Source: Novosphingobium profundi
GTDB taxonomy: Bacteria > Pseudomonadota > Alphaproteobacteria > Sphingomonadales > Sphingomonadaceae
Length of the DNA: 64,000 nt
Direction: 5' to 3'
Assembly: GCF_020524485.1 (NCBI RefSeq)
Contig: NZ_JAIVLF010000003.1
Location: 496,001 to 560,000, forward strand
Shown here: positions 9,286 through 17,596 of the stretch, piece after piece
Position numbering within the stretch: the stretch's first letter is position 1
How the letters are laid out: every line of letters begins with the position of its first letter
Notes under the pieces: generated by a model
The model's input: the letters and a program-made list of their open reading frames with translations, nothing else
What the model was told of the DNA's origin: nothing
Database searches by the model: none
Translations under genes and position numbers: made by a program

Positions 9286-10452
9286 TCAATCCGAACCAAA
9301 GATATCTCGCGTAAAGACCTTGTCCTTCACAAATGTGATATCCGGCGTCATGCGATTCGCGATAATGACATCGCAATCCTGCGCAAACTCATCGAAATTC
9401 CGCATCACGCGCGAGCCAAAGAAGCTCTCGTCCTTCATCGTAGGCTCGAAGATGACGACCTCAATGCCCTTGGCCTTGATCCTCTTCATGATGCCTTGGA
9501 TCGAAGACTGGCGGAAGTTGTCCGAGCCCGCCTTCATCACCAGCCGGTAGATGCCGACCTTGCTCGGATTGCGCGCGATGATCCGGTCGGCAAGGAAGTC
9601 CTTGCGCGTACGGTTCGCATCCACGATGGCCCGAATAAGGTTCTGCGGGACTTCGGAATAGTTAGCGAGAAGCTGCTTGGTGTCCTTGGGCAGGCAATAG
9701 CCGCCGTAGCCGAAGCTGGGATTGTTGTAGTGCGAGCCTATGCGCGGATCGAGGCCGATACCGTTGATGATCTGCCCCGCATCCATGTCACGGGCCATGG
9801 CGTAGCTGTCCAGTTCGTTGAAGAAAGCCACTCGCATCGCAAGATAGGTGTTCGCGAAAAGCTTGATAGCCTCGGCTTCCTCGGCGTCCGTAAAAAGAAC
9901 CTCGATCTCTTCCTTCAAGGCGCCTTCCACAAGCAGGTCCGCAAAGGTGGATGCCCGCTGCGAGCGCTCGCCCACGATGATGCGCGAGGGATAGAGGTTG
10001 TCGTAGAGCGCGCGACCTTCGCGCAGGAATTCCGGGCTGAAGATGACCTGAGAGGTCTGGTACTTGGTCCGGACCTCCTGCACAAACCCGACAGGCACCG
10101 TCGACTTGACCACGATTGTAGCATCGCATTTCGCGTCCAAGACCATCTGAATGACAGCTTCGACGGAGGAGGTATCGAACTTGTTCGTCTCAGGATCGTA
10201 GTTCGTCGGCGTCGCGACGACAACGTATTGAGCCTCGGCCAGCGCCTCTTCGGGATCCAGCGTCGCGACGAGATCCAATGATCGCGTCTTCAAGAAGTCC
10301 TCGATTTCCGCGTCAACGATCGGCGATTTTTTGGCATTGAGCATCGCGACACGCTCTGCCGAAATATCGACGGCGACGACATGCTGATGTTGCGCAAGAA
10401 GAACTGCATTGGACAGCCCCACATACCCCAACCCGAAAACAGCAATCTTCAT
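9286..10452 (-). CDS. ugd: UDP-glucose/GDP-mannose family dehydrogenase
   Basis: 388-residue NAD-dependent nucleotide-sugar dehydrogenase producing a UDP-hexuronate for the polysaccharide. The Rossmann motif [16 protein letters not shown] starts at residue 1, which fixes the start at 10452 rather than the longer frame. The catalytic cysteine lies in [12 protein letters not shown] near residue 250. The length matches the short UGD form of streptococcal HasB type. It is the promoter-proximal gene of the minus-strand polysaccharide operon and is preceded by a ~750-base non-coding region. Confidence 0.9.
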   Translation of the reverse strand: MKIAVFGLGYVGLSNAVLLAQHQHVVAVDISAERVAMLNAKKSPIVDAEIEDFLKTRSLDLVATLDPEEALAEAQYVVVATPTNYDPETNKFDTSSVEAVIQMVLDAKCDATIVVKSTVPVGFVQEVRTKYQTSQVIFSPEFLREGRALYDNLYPSRIIVGERSQRASTFADLLVEGALKEEIEVLFTDAEEAEAIKLFANTYLAMRVAFFNELDSYAMARDMDAGQIINGIGLDPRIGSHYNNPSFGYGGYCLPKDTKQLLANYSEVPQNLIRAIVDANRTRKDFLADRIIARNPSKVGIYRLVMKAGSDNFRQSSIQGIMKRIKAKGIEVVIFEPTMKDESFFGSRVMRNFDEFAQDCDVIIANRMTPDITFVKDKVFTRDIFGSD

Positions 10453-10939
10453 TCTAAGAGAACCTACTCTAGCTACACCATCGAAGGTTGAAGGCAACAC
10501 GGCGCAACATCCTTAGCCGGTGCAGCATTGGCAGCCTGAGACGCAATCAGTCAACGCCCCAATGCTGCAATTGCACAAGATAAATTGTCGACCCCATAGA
10601 CCAAGTCAAGATAAACAGTATTTGACACCTTAGGCTGGCAGGAGCCCGCAGCCCCCACCCCCTGTCGGAACCGGTTCAGTGGCATAGTCGCGTTGCATCC
10701 CGCATTGCAAAGCGCCCGAACGTTTTCCGGCTTCGGCAAGCGGTTGCCGGAAGGTAGGGCGCTGACCACCGGACTTTCTTCAGGTTTCAAGCGCATCGCA
10801 AGAATCGCATCGTTCGCGAAGGAACGTGGGCGGCATTGTTGTACAAGCGACCGATTGCTGCGCATGCGAATATTCCGCCCTTCCCCCCGTGGCCTGGAAG
10901 GTCACGCACCTCTCCGCAGGTGAGCTTGGGAGGTGAACG

Positions 10940-10996
10940 ATGGGCGTCACGCGTCAAGCAGACAAGCCAAACAAAAAATGGCCCGGCAGCACGTAG
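10940..10996 (+). CDS. Possible 18-residue leader peptide
   Basis: ATG at 10940 is preceded by GGGAGGTG at a good distance, a stronger Shine-Dalgarno than most genes here have. The frame reads MGVTRQADKPNKKWPGST and stops at 10994-10996 inside the hairpin. It may be a leader peptide or chance. Confidence 0.2.
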   Translation: MGVTRQADKPNKKWPGST

Positions 10997-11007
10997 CCGC
11001 CGGGCCA
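10973..11007 (-). terminator. Leftward rho-independent terminator
   Basis: On the minus strand a 9-bp GC-rich stem (11007-10999 paired with 10987-10979, 11-base loop) is followed directly by six T residues. No annotated minus-strand gene lies upstream of it, so it should end a short transcript starting within about 190 bases. Confidence 0.6.
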
Positions 11008-11047
11008 AGTAAAAAAGGTTGCTCAAGCAGAGCCACCTTCGGGTCGC
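10973..11047 (-). ncRNA. Candidate ~75-nt small RNA, Crp-activated
   Basis: A TATGAG hexamer on the minus strand at 11059-11054 would place a start near 11047. The CRP-like palindrome is centred at 11088.5, exactly 41.5 bases upstream, the class II activator position. The transcript would contain a short internal hairpin region and end at the T-tailed hairpin at 10973. Prediction only; no homology to a named RNA is recognised. Confidence 0.35.
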
Positions 11048-11081
11048 AAAACCCTCATAGGCCAAATATTGCGCGGCGACC

Positions 11082-11095
11082 GTGATCCAGATCAC
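11082..11095. promoter_or_regulatory. CRP-like operator GTGATCCAGATCAC
   Basis: Perfect inverted repeat GTGATC-CA-GATCAC, matching the CRP half-sites GTGA/TCAC with N6 spacing. It lies 105 bases upstream of a Crp-type regulator whose recognition helix has the R-E-x3-R residues that read GTGA in E. coli CRP, so autoregulation is likely. Confidence 0.55.
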
Positions 11096-11199
11096 ACTTG
11101 ACGCCGGCCGGACACCCTAGTTGAATTTTCTGGAATTTCGGCGCAGATCAAAACATAGGTGCCAGCTGAAGACAGATCGCCGGACGGAGCCACCCCAAC

Positions 11200-11853
11200 G
11201 TGACCGAAGACGAAATCGAAGATGTCGTCCAGGCGGTGTTCCGTTGCAGTGCTACAGTGGCGCGCGAGCTCGCGCCGATCTTCTCTGCGCGCAAGCTCGT
11301 GGCAAAGCAGGTTCTCGCCAGCCAGGGCGCCCCCTCGAAAATGTGCTGGATCGTCATCAATGGCGCAATCCGTGTCGATGCGTTCGGCGTAAACGGACAG
11401 ATCCAGCAGCTCTCGCACTATGGACCTGGCGAATTCTTCGGAGCCTACCCGACAGAGACGCAACACCGCGCCGAAATCATCGCAGCCACCCGTTCACTCC
11501 TCCTCGGTACCGAGACCGTGCGACTTGCCAACGCTGTCGACAGGAATGTTGAGCTGGCCACTGGCATGGCCCGCCTCCTCGCCCGACAACTCGACCGTAT
11601 ACTGGACCAGATGGTCATACGCTCCACCTATTCCGCAGCGGGCCGGGTTTACGCCGAACTACTCGCACTGGCTCAGACCTCGCAGGCGATCGCGCCGCCG
11701 CCACGAATCACCTCGCTGGCGCTGGCGGCGAATACGACACGCGAAACGGCTTCGCGCGCCATTGGCGTCCTGGTCCGCCGCGGCATCATCTCGCGCGATG
11801 AGGAGAAACTCGTTATTCATTCCGCTCGCATGATCGAAGAACTGATCTGCTGA
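11200..11853 (+). CDS. Crp/Fnr family transcriptional regulator
   Basis: 217 residues. An N-terminal cyclic-nucleotide-binding-like beta roll (about 20-125) is followed by a long dimer helix and a C-terminal winged helix-turn-helix (about 165-210). The recognition helix reads TTRETASRAI, with R181, E182 and R186 at the positions that contact GTGA/TCAC in CRP. It lacks the N-terminal cysteine cluster of Fnr, so it is not an oxygen-sensing FeS protein. The GTG start at 11200 has CGGAG upstream. Its site lies between it and the polysaccharide operon, so control of that operon is possible but not shown. Confidence 0.85.
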   Translation: MTEDEIEDVVQAVFRCSATVARELAPIFSARKLVAKQVLASQGAPSKMCWIVINGAIRVDAFGVNGQIQQLSHYGPGEFFGAYPTETQHRAEIIAATRSLLLGTETVRLANAVDRNVELATGMARLLARQLDRILDQMVIRSTYSAAGRVYAELLALAQTSQAIAPPPRITSLALAANTTRETASRAIGVLVRRGIISRDEEKLVIHSARMIEELIC

Positions 11854-11899
11854 CCATCTCGCCCATGCCAGGAAAGAAACTGGGGCGTCGGCCCGAGAC

Positions 11900-13372
11900 C
11901 TACTCCGGTTGCAGTGGCGAATAGCGCGCGATCGGAATGTCACCAAAGGGAGTAACGAGCTCACCGGATGGCTCGAAGCGGACCTCCGGATCGAGAACAT
12001 CGAACACGCAGACGTGGGGCCAGGCTCCGCAGATGTCGTTGCCCTGCGCCGCTCGTGCGAAGTAGATCGCCCTCTGGCCAGCTACCTCAAGCGAGATTTC
12101 CGAGCCCATGGTACCGTAGTCGAGGCCAAGGCGGGCCCCGGTCTGGCAGGACAGGATCTCACGCCCATAGCGCACCGCCTCAAGCACGTCGTCGAAGGCA
12201 CGCAACCAATAGCCCTCCTCGGTCTGCCAGGTATCTCCGCAGCGACCGGGCCGATCGGGAAACGATTGATCGCAGGCCAGGATCGCGCGGCTGGCCCCGA
12301 CGCCGACCGTCTCAAAGGGTACGCCGCGCGGGACATCCCGACGGACTTGGTAGATTGTGCGACCACTTTCCTTCCACCAAGACAGGGCCAGCGCCAGCTC
12401 ATCCTCACTGCGCCCCACGTGAAGCGCAACGGCATCGGTCGCCAACTGATTGGCCCGGCGTATCGCGAGGCCCATCGCAATCGCGGTGGCCTGAATGATT
12501 CCGGAATGGGTCACCTCTCCCTGTTCGGGCAGGTCAATCAGGCTATCGGCCCTATCGACCAGTGCCTCGAACCGCGGCAGCCAGCTACGCCCGAATCGCG
12601 CCACGGAGGTTGCGCGGAATTGCTCAAGTGATCCAGGCAATACGACATGCAGCTGGATGCCAAGCTCAAGCGCCATTTCCGCAATAAAGATGTCGGCCCC
12701 GGCTGCCAGCGCGCCATAGGCCGCACCTGGCCCGATCTCGTGCAGAGCCTTTCCGATCTGGGCACAGACCTCGTCCTCGTGCCCCGTAAGATTCATGATT
12801 CCACTGAAATGCAGAGTTGCCGGAGGAGAGAGCCCGTCCAGCATCTCGAAGCTGTCGCCAGTAGCCTGAAGAATCTCCCGAAACTGGCGAATGGTGGCGG
12901 CGCGGTCCTCCCAGGCCTGTGGCGCGGACGCCAGCGCCGCGAGCAGAGCCTCCCGGCTTCCGTGTTTGTCCCCTAGGAGCAAACGAGCCTCTGCGACTGT
13001 CGCATTCAGCCAGAAGCCGGTTTCCGGCTCGTAGTCACCACTCTCAATAATTGCGAGAATGCGCCGTGCGTCCTCCCGGGCCTCAATCACGTCCCCGCAC
13101 AGAAATGCCGTCGTTGCAGCATTGATCAAAGGATAAGTGGCACGTCGCTCACCTGCACTGGCGCGGTAGGCCGCTGCGGCCTGCCGAGCAAGAGCGAGAC
13201 GCGCTCTTCCCCGGCAGCGCAGCGACCGGTCCTTCAGGAGACGCCCCTTGAGAGCGAGAACCTCACTCGAAGAGTCCTCGCAAAGTCCGGCCTCCTCGAA
13301 CATGTGCCACGCCTTTGACGTATCGCCGTTGCGGGCCGTCTGGCGGATGCGGGTGAGTAGAGTGGGAAACAT
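11900..13372 (-). CDS. TPR protein with SLOG/Rossmann-like domain (possible signal sensor)
   Basis: 490 residues. The N-terminal ~170 residues are TPR-like helices (KAWHMFEEAGL, then ALKGRLLKDRSL). From about residue 185 a Rossmann-like segment begins with LHFSGIMNL, then AYGALAAGADIFIAEMAL and LHVVLPGSLEQF. This pattern is found in TPR/cyclase-associated proteins and resembles SLOG-type nucleotide-binding folds. A further alpha/beta segment ends the protein. No catalytic domain is recognised. It is the last gene of a three-gene minus-strand operon, 15 bases after the 160-aa unknown. The SLOG assignment is by pattern only. Confidence 0.6.
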   Translation of the reverse strand: MFPTLLTRIRQTARNGDTSKAWHMFEEAGLCEDSSSEVLALKGRLLKDRSLRCRGRARLALARQAAAAYRASAGERRATYPLINAATTAFLCGDVIEAREDARRILAIIESGDYEPETGFWLNATVAEARLLLGDKHGSREALLAALASAPQAWEDRAATIRQFREILQATGDSFEMLDGLSPPATLHFSGIMNLTGHEDEVCAQIGKALHEIGPGAAYGALAAGADIFIAEMALELGIQLHVVLPGSLEQFRATSVARFGRSWLPRFEALVDRADSLIDLPEQGEVTHSGIIQATAIAMGLAIRRANQLATDAVALHVGRSEDELALALSWWKESGRTIYQVRRDVPRGVPFETVGVGASRAILACDQSFPDRPGRCGDTWQTEEGYWLRAFDDVLEAVRYGREILSCQTGARLGLDYGTMGSEISLEVAGQRAIYFARAAQGNDICGAWPHVCVFDVLDPEVRFEPSGELVTPFGDIPIARYSPLQPE

Positions 13373-13387
13373 GGCCCTGCCGTTACC

Positions 13388-13870
13388 TCAGCCGTCGATC
13401 GGCGGCGGATTGGTGATGTCGGGATCGATCGCGATGCCGGTCCAGCGACGGTTCCCCTTCGCATCCTCCTGGAGGAGATCGACGTTGATGTTGAAGGGAT
13501 GGATCGTGCCGTACTTGCCCCCCGCGTTGAAGCGCGCCTTGAACTGGACGGTCTTGTAGCGGCCGTAAGCCTTGTCGTAGTCCGCGTAGACCAGCCCACC
13601 GTAATAGGACGACAGTTCCTCCTTGGTGGTGATCGCCTCGTAGGCATCGGAAAAGAAGAGCTGATCGCCATCCAGCTGGATCGTCACGTAGCAGTCTTCG
13701 GTGATCGCGATGTAGTCCTTTCCGGTGTCGGCATCGCGGCAGGACAGGACGACCTGTCCCTCACGGACCGCAAGCGTGACCTTGTACACGACAGAGCGCG
13801 CGCTCTGCTCCAGGCTCAGGCTATCGAAGAATGGGGCCAGCCCATATTGCTTGTAGTTTATCGTCGACAT
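13388..13870 (-). CDS. Conserved-looking 160-aa protein of unknown function
   Basis: I do not recognise the family. The protein begins MSTINYKQYGLAPFFDSL; this ATG at 13870 is preferred over the upstream one (13927) because AAAGGAAGAG lies just upstream. It has an acidic, aromatic-rich, mostly beta character with no signal peptide or membrane segment (VVYKVTLAVREGQVVLSCRD, then a YYGGLVYADYDKAYGRYK stretch). It sits between the TIR-TPR gene (60-base gap) and the TPR/SLOG-like gene (15-base gap), so it is probably part of the same system. Confidence 0.6.
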   Translation of the reverse strand: MSTINYKQYGLAPFFDSLSLEQSARSVVYKVTLAVREGQVVLSCRDADTGKDYIAITEDCYVTIQLDGDQLFFSDAYEAITTKEELSSYYGGLVYADYDKAYGRYKTVQFKARFNAGGKYGTIHPFNINVDLLQEDAKGNRRWTGIAIDPDITNPPPIDG

Positions 13871-13930
13871 CGCAGCTCTTCCTTTCTCTCCTGCAGCAGT
13901 CTCTTGCAAGGCGTTGCTCTGACGCACTCG

Positions 13931-15523
13931 CTAGTCCGAGCCGGCCTGTGGCCAGGGTTCGGAAAAGCGCTTCTTCCAGACCTTCCAGTCATGATTTTCC
14001 GGGTCTGAGGCAATCAGCCGATCAAGTTCCTCCTGGGCCCGGCTGCGCATGCGCTGGGCCATCGCGCGAAATCCCATCGCATGGCGCAGCCGCGAGGTGG
14101 AATTCATCGCCAGCATCCAGGCCTGGCGATAGGTCGCATTCTTGGGATCGGTATCGAGCAGGTCCCGGGAGATTTCCAATTGCTTCTGGCGCTGGTCCAG
14201 CGCGTCTTCCTCGCGCCCCTGCCGAAGCAGCGCATCGGCATACCAGGCGTAGCGATTGGCCAGATCGCGCGTGACCTCCAGATTGTCCGGCTGCATCGCA
14301 TGCACGCGCAGCAATGTCTCCAGAGCCTCGTGACATTCCGGCAGGAGATCGGGATTTCCCGCCTCGTCCAGGCCGACCGAACACAGGTTCCCTTGCGCGT
14401 AGGCCAGCTCATGGCGGTATTCGGGATTGTCTGGCTCAAGCTGCACCAGCTTTTGCGAAAGAGCCTTGTAGGCCGTGAAGTGCGGCAAGGCCTGAAGCGG
14501 CTTCTTGCGCATGAAGATCGCGTAGCCCACCCAGAACTCGCTCTGCGCCTGGCCGTAGATCCGCAACGGATCGTCCGGTGCCGCCGCCAGCAGCGCGGCC
14601 GTGGCGCGGCTAGCTTCCTGGAACTTGGCAACGGCGCCCTCTACGTCGCCGCGGCGATGATCGTCCTCGCCCATGGCGTGCAGGATACGGGCCCTGCGCT
14701 CGAGCGAATCCACAGGCAGCGCATCGAGATCGGCCTGCTCGGCGTAATAGTCGAGCGCGCGCGCGTTGACCGTTTCCAGCACGTCCAGCCTGCCCACGCC
14801 CTTCAGCCTCTCGCGCAGATCCGTCAGCATGAACTCGATCAGCCCCTCGGCCTGCCTGCGTTGCTCGTCCGCTTCGCGTTGCGCCCTTATGGCGAACACC
14901 AGCATGAGGCCCATCACTAGAGCAAGAGCGAAGGCCAGCGCCGTGATCGAGATCACACGGCGCATCCGGCGCTGGGCATCGCGCTGAATAATTTCATCGA
15001 GAGCAAGGCCCGACAGGCCGGCCAGGATCTTGAGGCGCGCGAGTTGGCGCCCGTCCTTGTCGGGCCGAAAGTCGGCGGCGATGGGCTCGCGCACCTTGCC
15101 ATCGCGGCCCGGCATGACAAGCGCGGCCGGAAAGCTCTCCGAGGGTTCTCCGCGCAGCAGCGCGGCGATCACCGGACGTTCGGGGTGGAGACGCCGGAAC
15201 AGGGCAATCTCGGCGTTGACCCAGCGCGAGGCCGCCGCCTCGGGCGAACACAGCACAAGCAGCGCGGCCGAACCGGCCAGAGCCTTCTCGACCTCGGAAT
15301 CAAGGCTGCTCGCCGCCGGCAGTTCGGCCCGGTCGCGGAAAATCGGCGCAAGACGCCGGGGCACGCGACCGCGCGGCGTTTCAGAGCCGACAAGGCGAGC
15401 AGGGATGCGGTAATTCTCGAGCCAGCGGTGCAGGCGCCCCGCCTCCCGCTCGTCGGCGTGGCTGTAGCTCAGGAAGGCGCGGTAGCGATCCTGCGGCGCG
15501 GCACTGGCGTCCTCTTGCCTCAT
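13931..15523 (-). CDS. TIR domain - transmembrane - TPR protein
   Basis: 530 residues. TIR domain at about 12-150: box 1 RAFLSYSHADE, box 2 region RDRAELPAASSLDSE, and SRWVNAEIALF with E105 at the position of the catalytic glutamate of NAD-cleaving TIR enzymes. One transmembrane helix at about 190-212 (ISITALAFALALVMGLML), then a C-terminal TPR region to the end. Bacterial TIR domains are commonly NADases or make cyclic ADP-ribose-type signals; a membrane-tethered TIR with a TPR sensor would fit signalling or abortive defence. It is the first gene of a three-gene operon, 200 bases downstream of the GGDEF gene. Confidence 0.8.
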   Translation of the reverse strand: MRQEDASAAPQDRYRAFLSYSHADEREAGRLHRWLENYRIPARLVGSETPRGRVPRRLAPIFRDRAELPAASSLDSEVEKALAGSAALLVLCSPEAAASRWVNAEIALFRRLHPERPVIAALLRGEPSESFPAALVMPGRDGKVREPIAADFRPDKDGRQLARLKILAGLSGLALDEIIQRDAQRRMRRVISITALAFALALVMGLMLVFAIRAQREADEQRRQAEGLIEFMLTDLRERLKGVGRLDVLETVNARALDYYAEQADLDALPVDSLERRARILHAMGEDDHRRGDVEGAVAKFQEASRATAALLAAAPDDPLRIYGQAQSEFWVGYAIFMRKKPLQALPHFTAYKALSQKLVQLEPDNPEYRHELAYAQGNLCSVGLDEAGNPDLLPECHEALETLLRVHAMQPDNLEVTRDLANRYAWYADALLRQGREEDALDQRQKQLEISRDLLDTDPKNATYRQAWMLAMNSTSRLRHAMGFRAMAQRMRSRAQEELDRLIASDPENHDWKVWKKRFSEPWPQAGSD

Positions 15524-15723
15524 GGCTGTGGCGCATTCATCCCAAGCGACCCCATGACCCGTCCAGACACCGCCTCGGCCGCATGTGCAGTATCCCCCAT
15601 TCCGTCAGGCGACAGCGCGTAAACGGCTGTTTTCCCGGGATGGCCCTCGCACCTTGGAATATCACACCGGGGCCCGGACGCAAGCGCCCTCGGCCGCGTC
15701 CAGGCACCCGCAGGTCCTGCCCG

Positions 15724-17511
15724 TCAGGCCGCGACACGCACCCCGTTACGCCCGGACTGCTTCATGTCCTGGAGCGCGGTGTCGGCGATCCCTCGCGCAT
15801 CCTCGGGCGTCATGCCCGAACGCAGCTGCACCACCCCGCAGCTGACCGAGGAGAGGACGGCCACATCGCCTGCACGGCAGACCGGGCTTTGCCGCACGGC
15901 CTCGGCGATACGCTCGCAGATGCTGCGCGCGGTCAGGATGTCGCAGCGCAGCAGCAAGGCGAACTGGTCGGCCCCGAGGCGCGCGACGACGTCGGTATCG
16001 CGCGCATTGCGCTTGATGCGCCGCGCCACTTCGACAAGCGCGGCATCGCCCACGACCAGGCCGTGCTCGTCGTTGATCGTGTGGAAACTGTCGAGATCGA
16101 CGAGCGCCAGCGAAATCGGGCGCCCCACGTCCTCCATCGCCCGGTCGAGGTGGACGAGGAAGCTCTCGCGCGCGCAGACGCCTGTCAGGCGGTCGGTCTC
16201 GGAACGGCCGATCAGCGCCAGGTCGAGCGCCCGGCGTTCGGTCACATCGCGCAAGGTCACCACCCAGCCTGAATGCGCGCGCCCCTTGCGCAGAAGTCCG
16301 ATAGTCCCCTCCAGGACGAGAGCGGGACGGCGCATCGGCGAGAACTCGATCAGCCGGGTCGCGCCCTGCGCCCCGAAATCCTGACTGCGACAGGCCTTCC
16401 CGAGATCTTCCATGAGATCGTGGACCTGCAGCGAGACCGTCTCGCAGGACCGCCCGATCATCTCCTCGGCCGAAATGCCCAGGAGCGCCTGGACGGGGCC
16501 CGTCGCCCATTTGCACTGGCCCGAACTGTCAAAACCCAGGCACGCGGTGGCCGCGCTCTCCAGCACCTGGCGCAAGGCTTCCTCGCGTTCGGCCAGACGG
16601 ATCGCCAGATGCCGCCGCGAAGTCACCAGCGAGGCGACCGGGAGGCAGGTCAGGAGCAGCGCGCCCAGGTAGAGCTGAAAAAACAGCGTCTGAAGCTGCG
16701 CAGACACCGGCATGCCCGCGACGGGTCCATGACCCGCGAGTGTCGCCGCGAGACCCGTGAAGGCCACCAGCATGACCCCCAGCTTGGTGCCAAGGCGGCC
16801 GAGCCGGAACGACAGGTAGGTCACCAGGCACATCGGGAGGAACAGGAGCGGCACGAAGGACTGTGTGAAGACCGCAGCGGTGGTCAGAAGCAGCAGCCCG
16901 TAGCCGCCGAGCGCACTCCACATCTCGCGCCGGTTGGCAAAGCGCAGCCAGCGCACATAGCTGCCATCGAACAGCGCACACAGGAACGGGGTGAGGACCA
17001 GCAGGCCAAGGGCATTGCTGAAATACCAGTTGCCGACCGAAACGAGAAACGGCGCGCCAAAGGCCAGGGCCGTCACCGCCGATCCGATAAGCGCGGCGAT
17101 CAGCACCGCGACCCCGCCAGCGTAGAGGACAAAGCGCCAGATCGCCCGGTTCGAGGCAAAGATCTCGGACCTTGGCGTGTGGCGCAGCACCAGCCAGGCC
17201 GCGAGCAAGGTCTGCCCCATGTTGATCACGCCGTAGGTGACGAGAACGGGAGACCAGCCGCGTGCGACAGTATTCGCCGCCAGGTTTGCGGCCCATCCGG
17301 CCGCCAGGACCCACCCCCAGTTGGCGCGCGGTTCCCGCAGGAGGAGCATCAGGATGATGGCATCGGCGGGCCAGATCGTGGCGACGTCGTAGCCTTTGCT
17401 GGTCAGCTGGATGGCGAACGTGGCGAGCACGAAATACCCCACCGCCGCGATGATCGCGGCATCGGCACGTCGCTCGAGCACAGCACGCGATTCGGGGCCT
17501 GAGTTCACCAT
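15724..17511 (-). CDS. MASE1-PAS-GGDEF protein with degenerate GGDEF
   Basis: 595 residues. About eight membrane helices (residues 20-300) form a MASE1 sensor (IWPADAIILMLLLREP is typical), followed by a PAS domain (about 305-420) and a GGDEF domain (about 430-595). The signature motif reads RLGADQF at residues 511-517 instead of RxGGDEF, with the second Gly and the Glu both replaced, so diguanylate cyclase activity is doubtful. The upstream metal-binding segment LALVDLDSFHTINDEHG is intact. It lies 85 bases downstream of nifA on the same strand; co-transcription is possible. Confidence 0.85.
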   Translation of the reverse strand: MVNSGPESRAVLERRADAAIIAAVGYFVLATFAIQLTSKGYDVATIWPADAIILMLLLREPRANWGWVLAAGWAANLAANTVARGWSPVLVTYGVINMGQTLLAAWLVLRHTPRSEIFASNRAIWRFVLYAGGVAVLIAALIGSAVTALAFGAPFLVSVGNWYFSNALGLLVLTPFLCALFDGSYVRWLRFANRREMWSALGGYGLLLLTTAAVFTQSFVPLLFLPMCLVTYLSFRLGRLGTKLGVMLVAFTGLAATLAGHGPVAGMPVSAQLQTLFFQLYLGALLLTCLPVASLVTSRRHLAIRLAEREEALRQVLESAATACLGFDSSGQCKWATGPVQALLGISAEEMIGRSCETVSLQVHDLMEDLGKACRSQDFGAQGATRLIEFSPMRRPALVLEGTIGLLRKGRAHSGWVVTLRDVTERRALDLALIGRSETDRLTGVCARESFLVHLDRAMEDVGRPISLALVDLDSFHTINDEHGLVVGDAALVEVARRIKRNARDTDVVARLGADQFALLLRCDILTARSICERIAEAVRQSPVCRAGDVAVLSSVSCGVVQLRSGMTPEDARGIADTALQDMKQSGRNGVRVAA

Positions 17512-17596
17512 CCTCGCCCCGATAATCCAGCAAGGGTTAACCCAATGTATACTTGTCTAACAAAACCGGTGGAAATCCCGGAAAACAGAGGCATTA

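Larger units (their letters stand above)
10453..11199. other. 747-base intergenic region with regulatory signals
   Basis: No convincing gene of normal size lies here. It must contain the leftward promoter of the polysaccharide operon and the rightward promoter of the Crp-type regulator. It also contains an 18-codon open frame with a strong ribosome-binding site (10940), a leftward hairpin followed by T6 (10973-11007) and a CRP-like palindrome (11082-11095), listed separately. Bases 10640-10900 show nothing I can name. Confidence 0.6.

Noticed and set aside
10787-11095. 102-codon minus-strand frame in the non-coding region
   Set aside because: It runs through the T-tailed hairpin and the CRP-like site and has no ribosome-binding site or domain.
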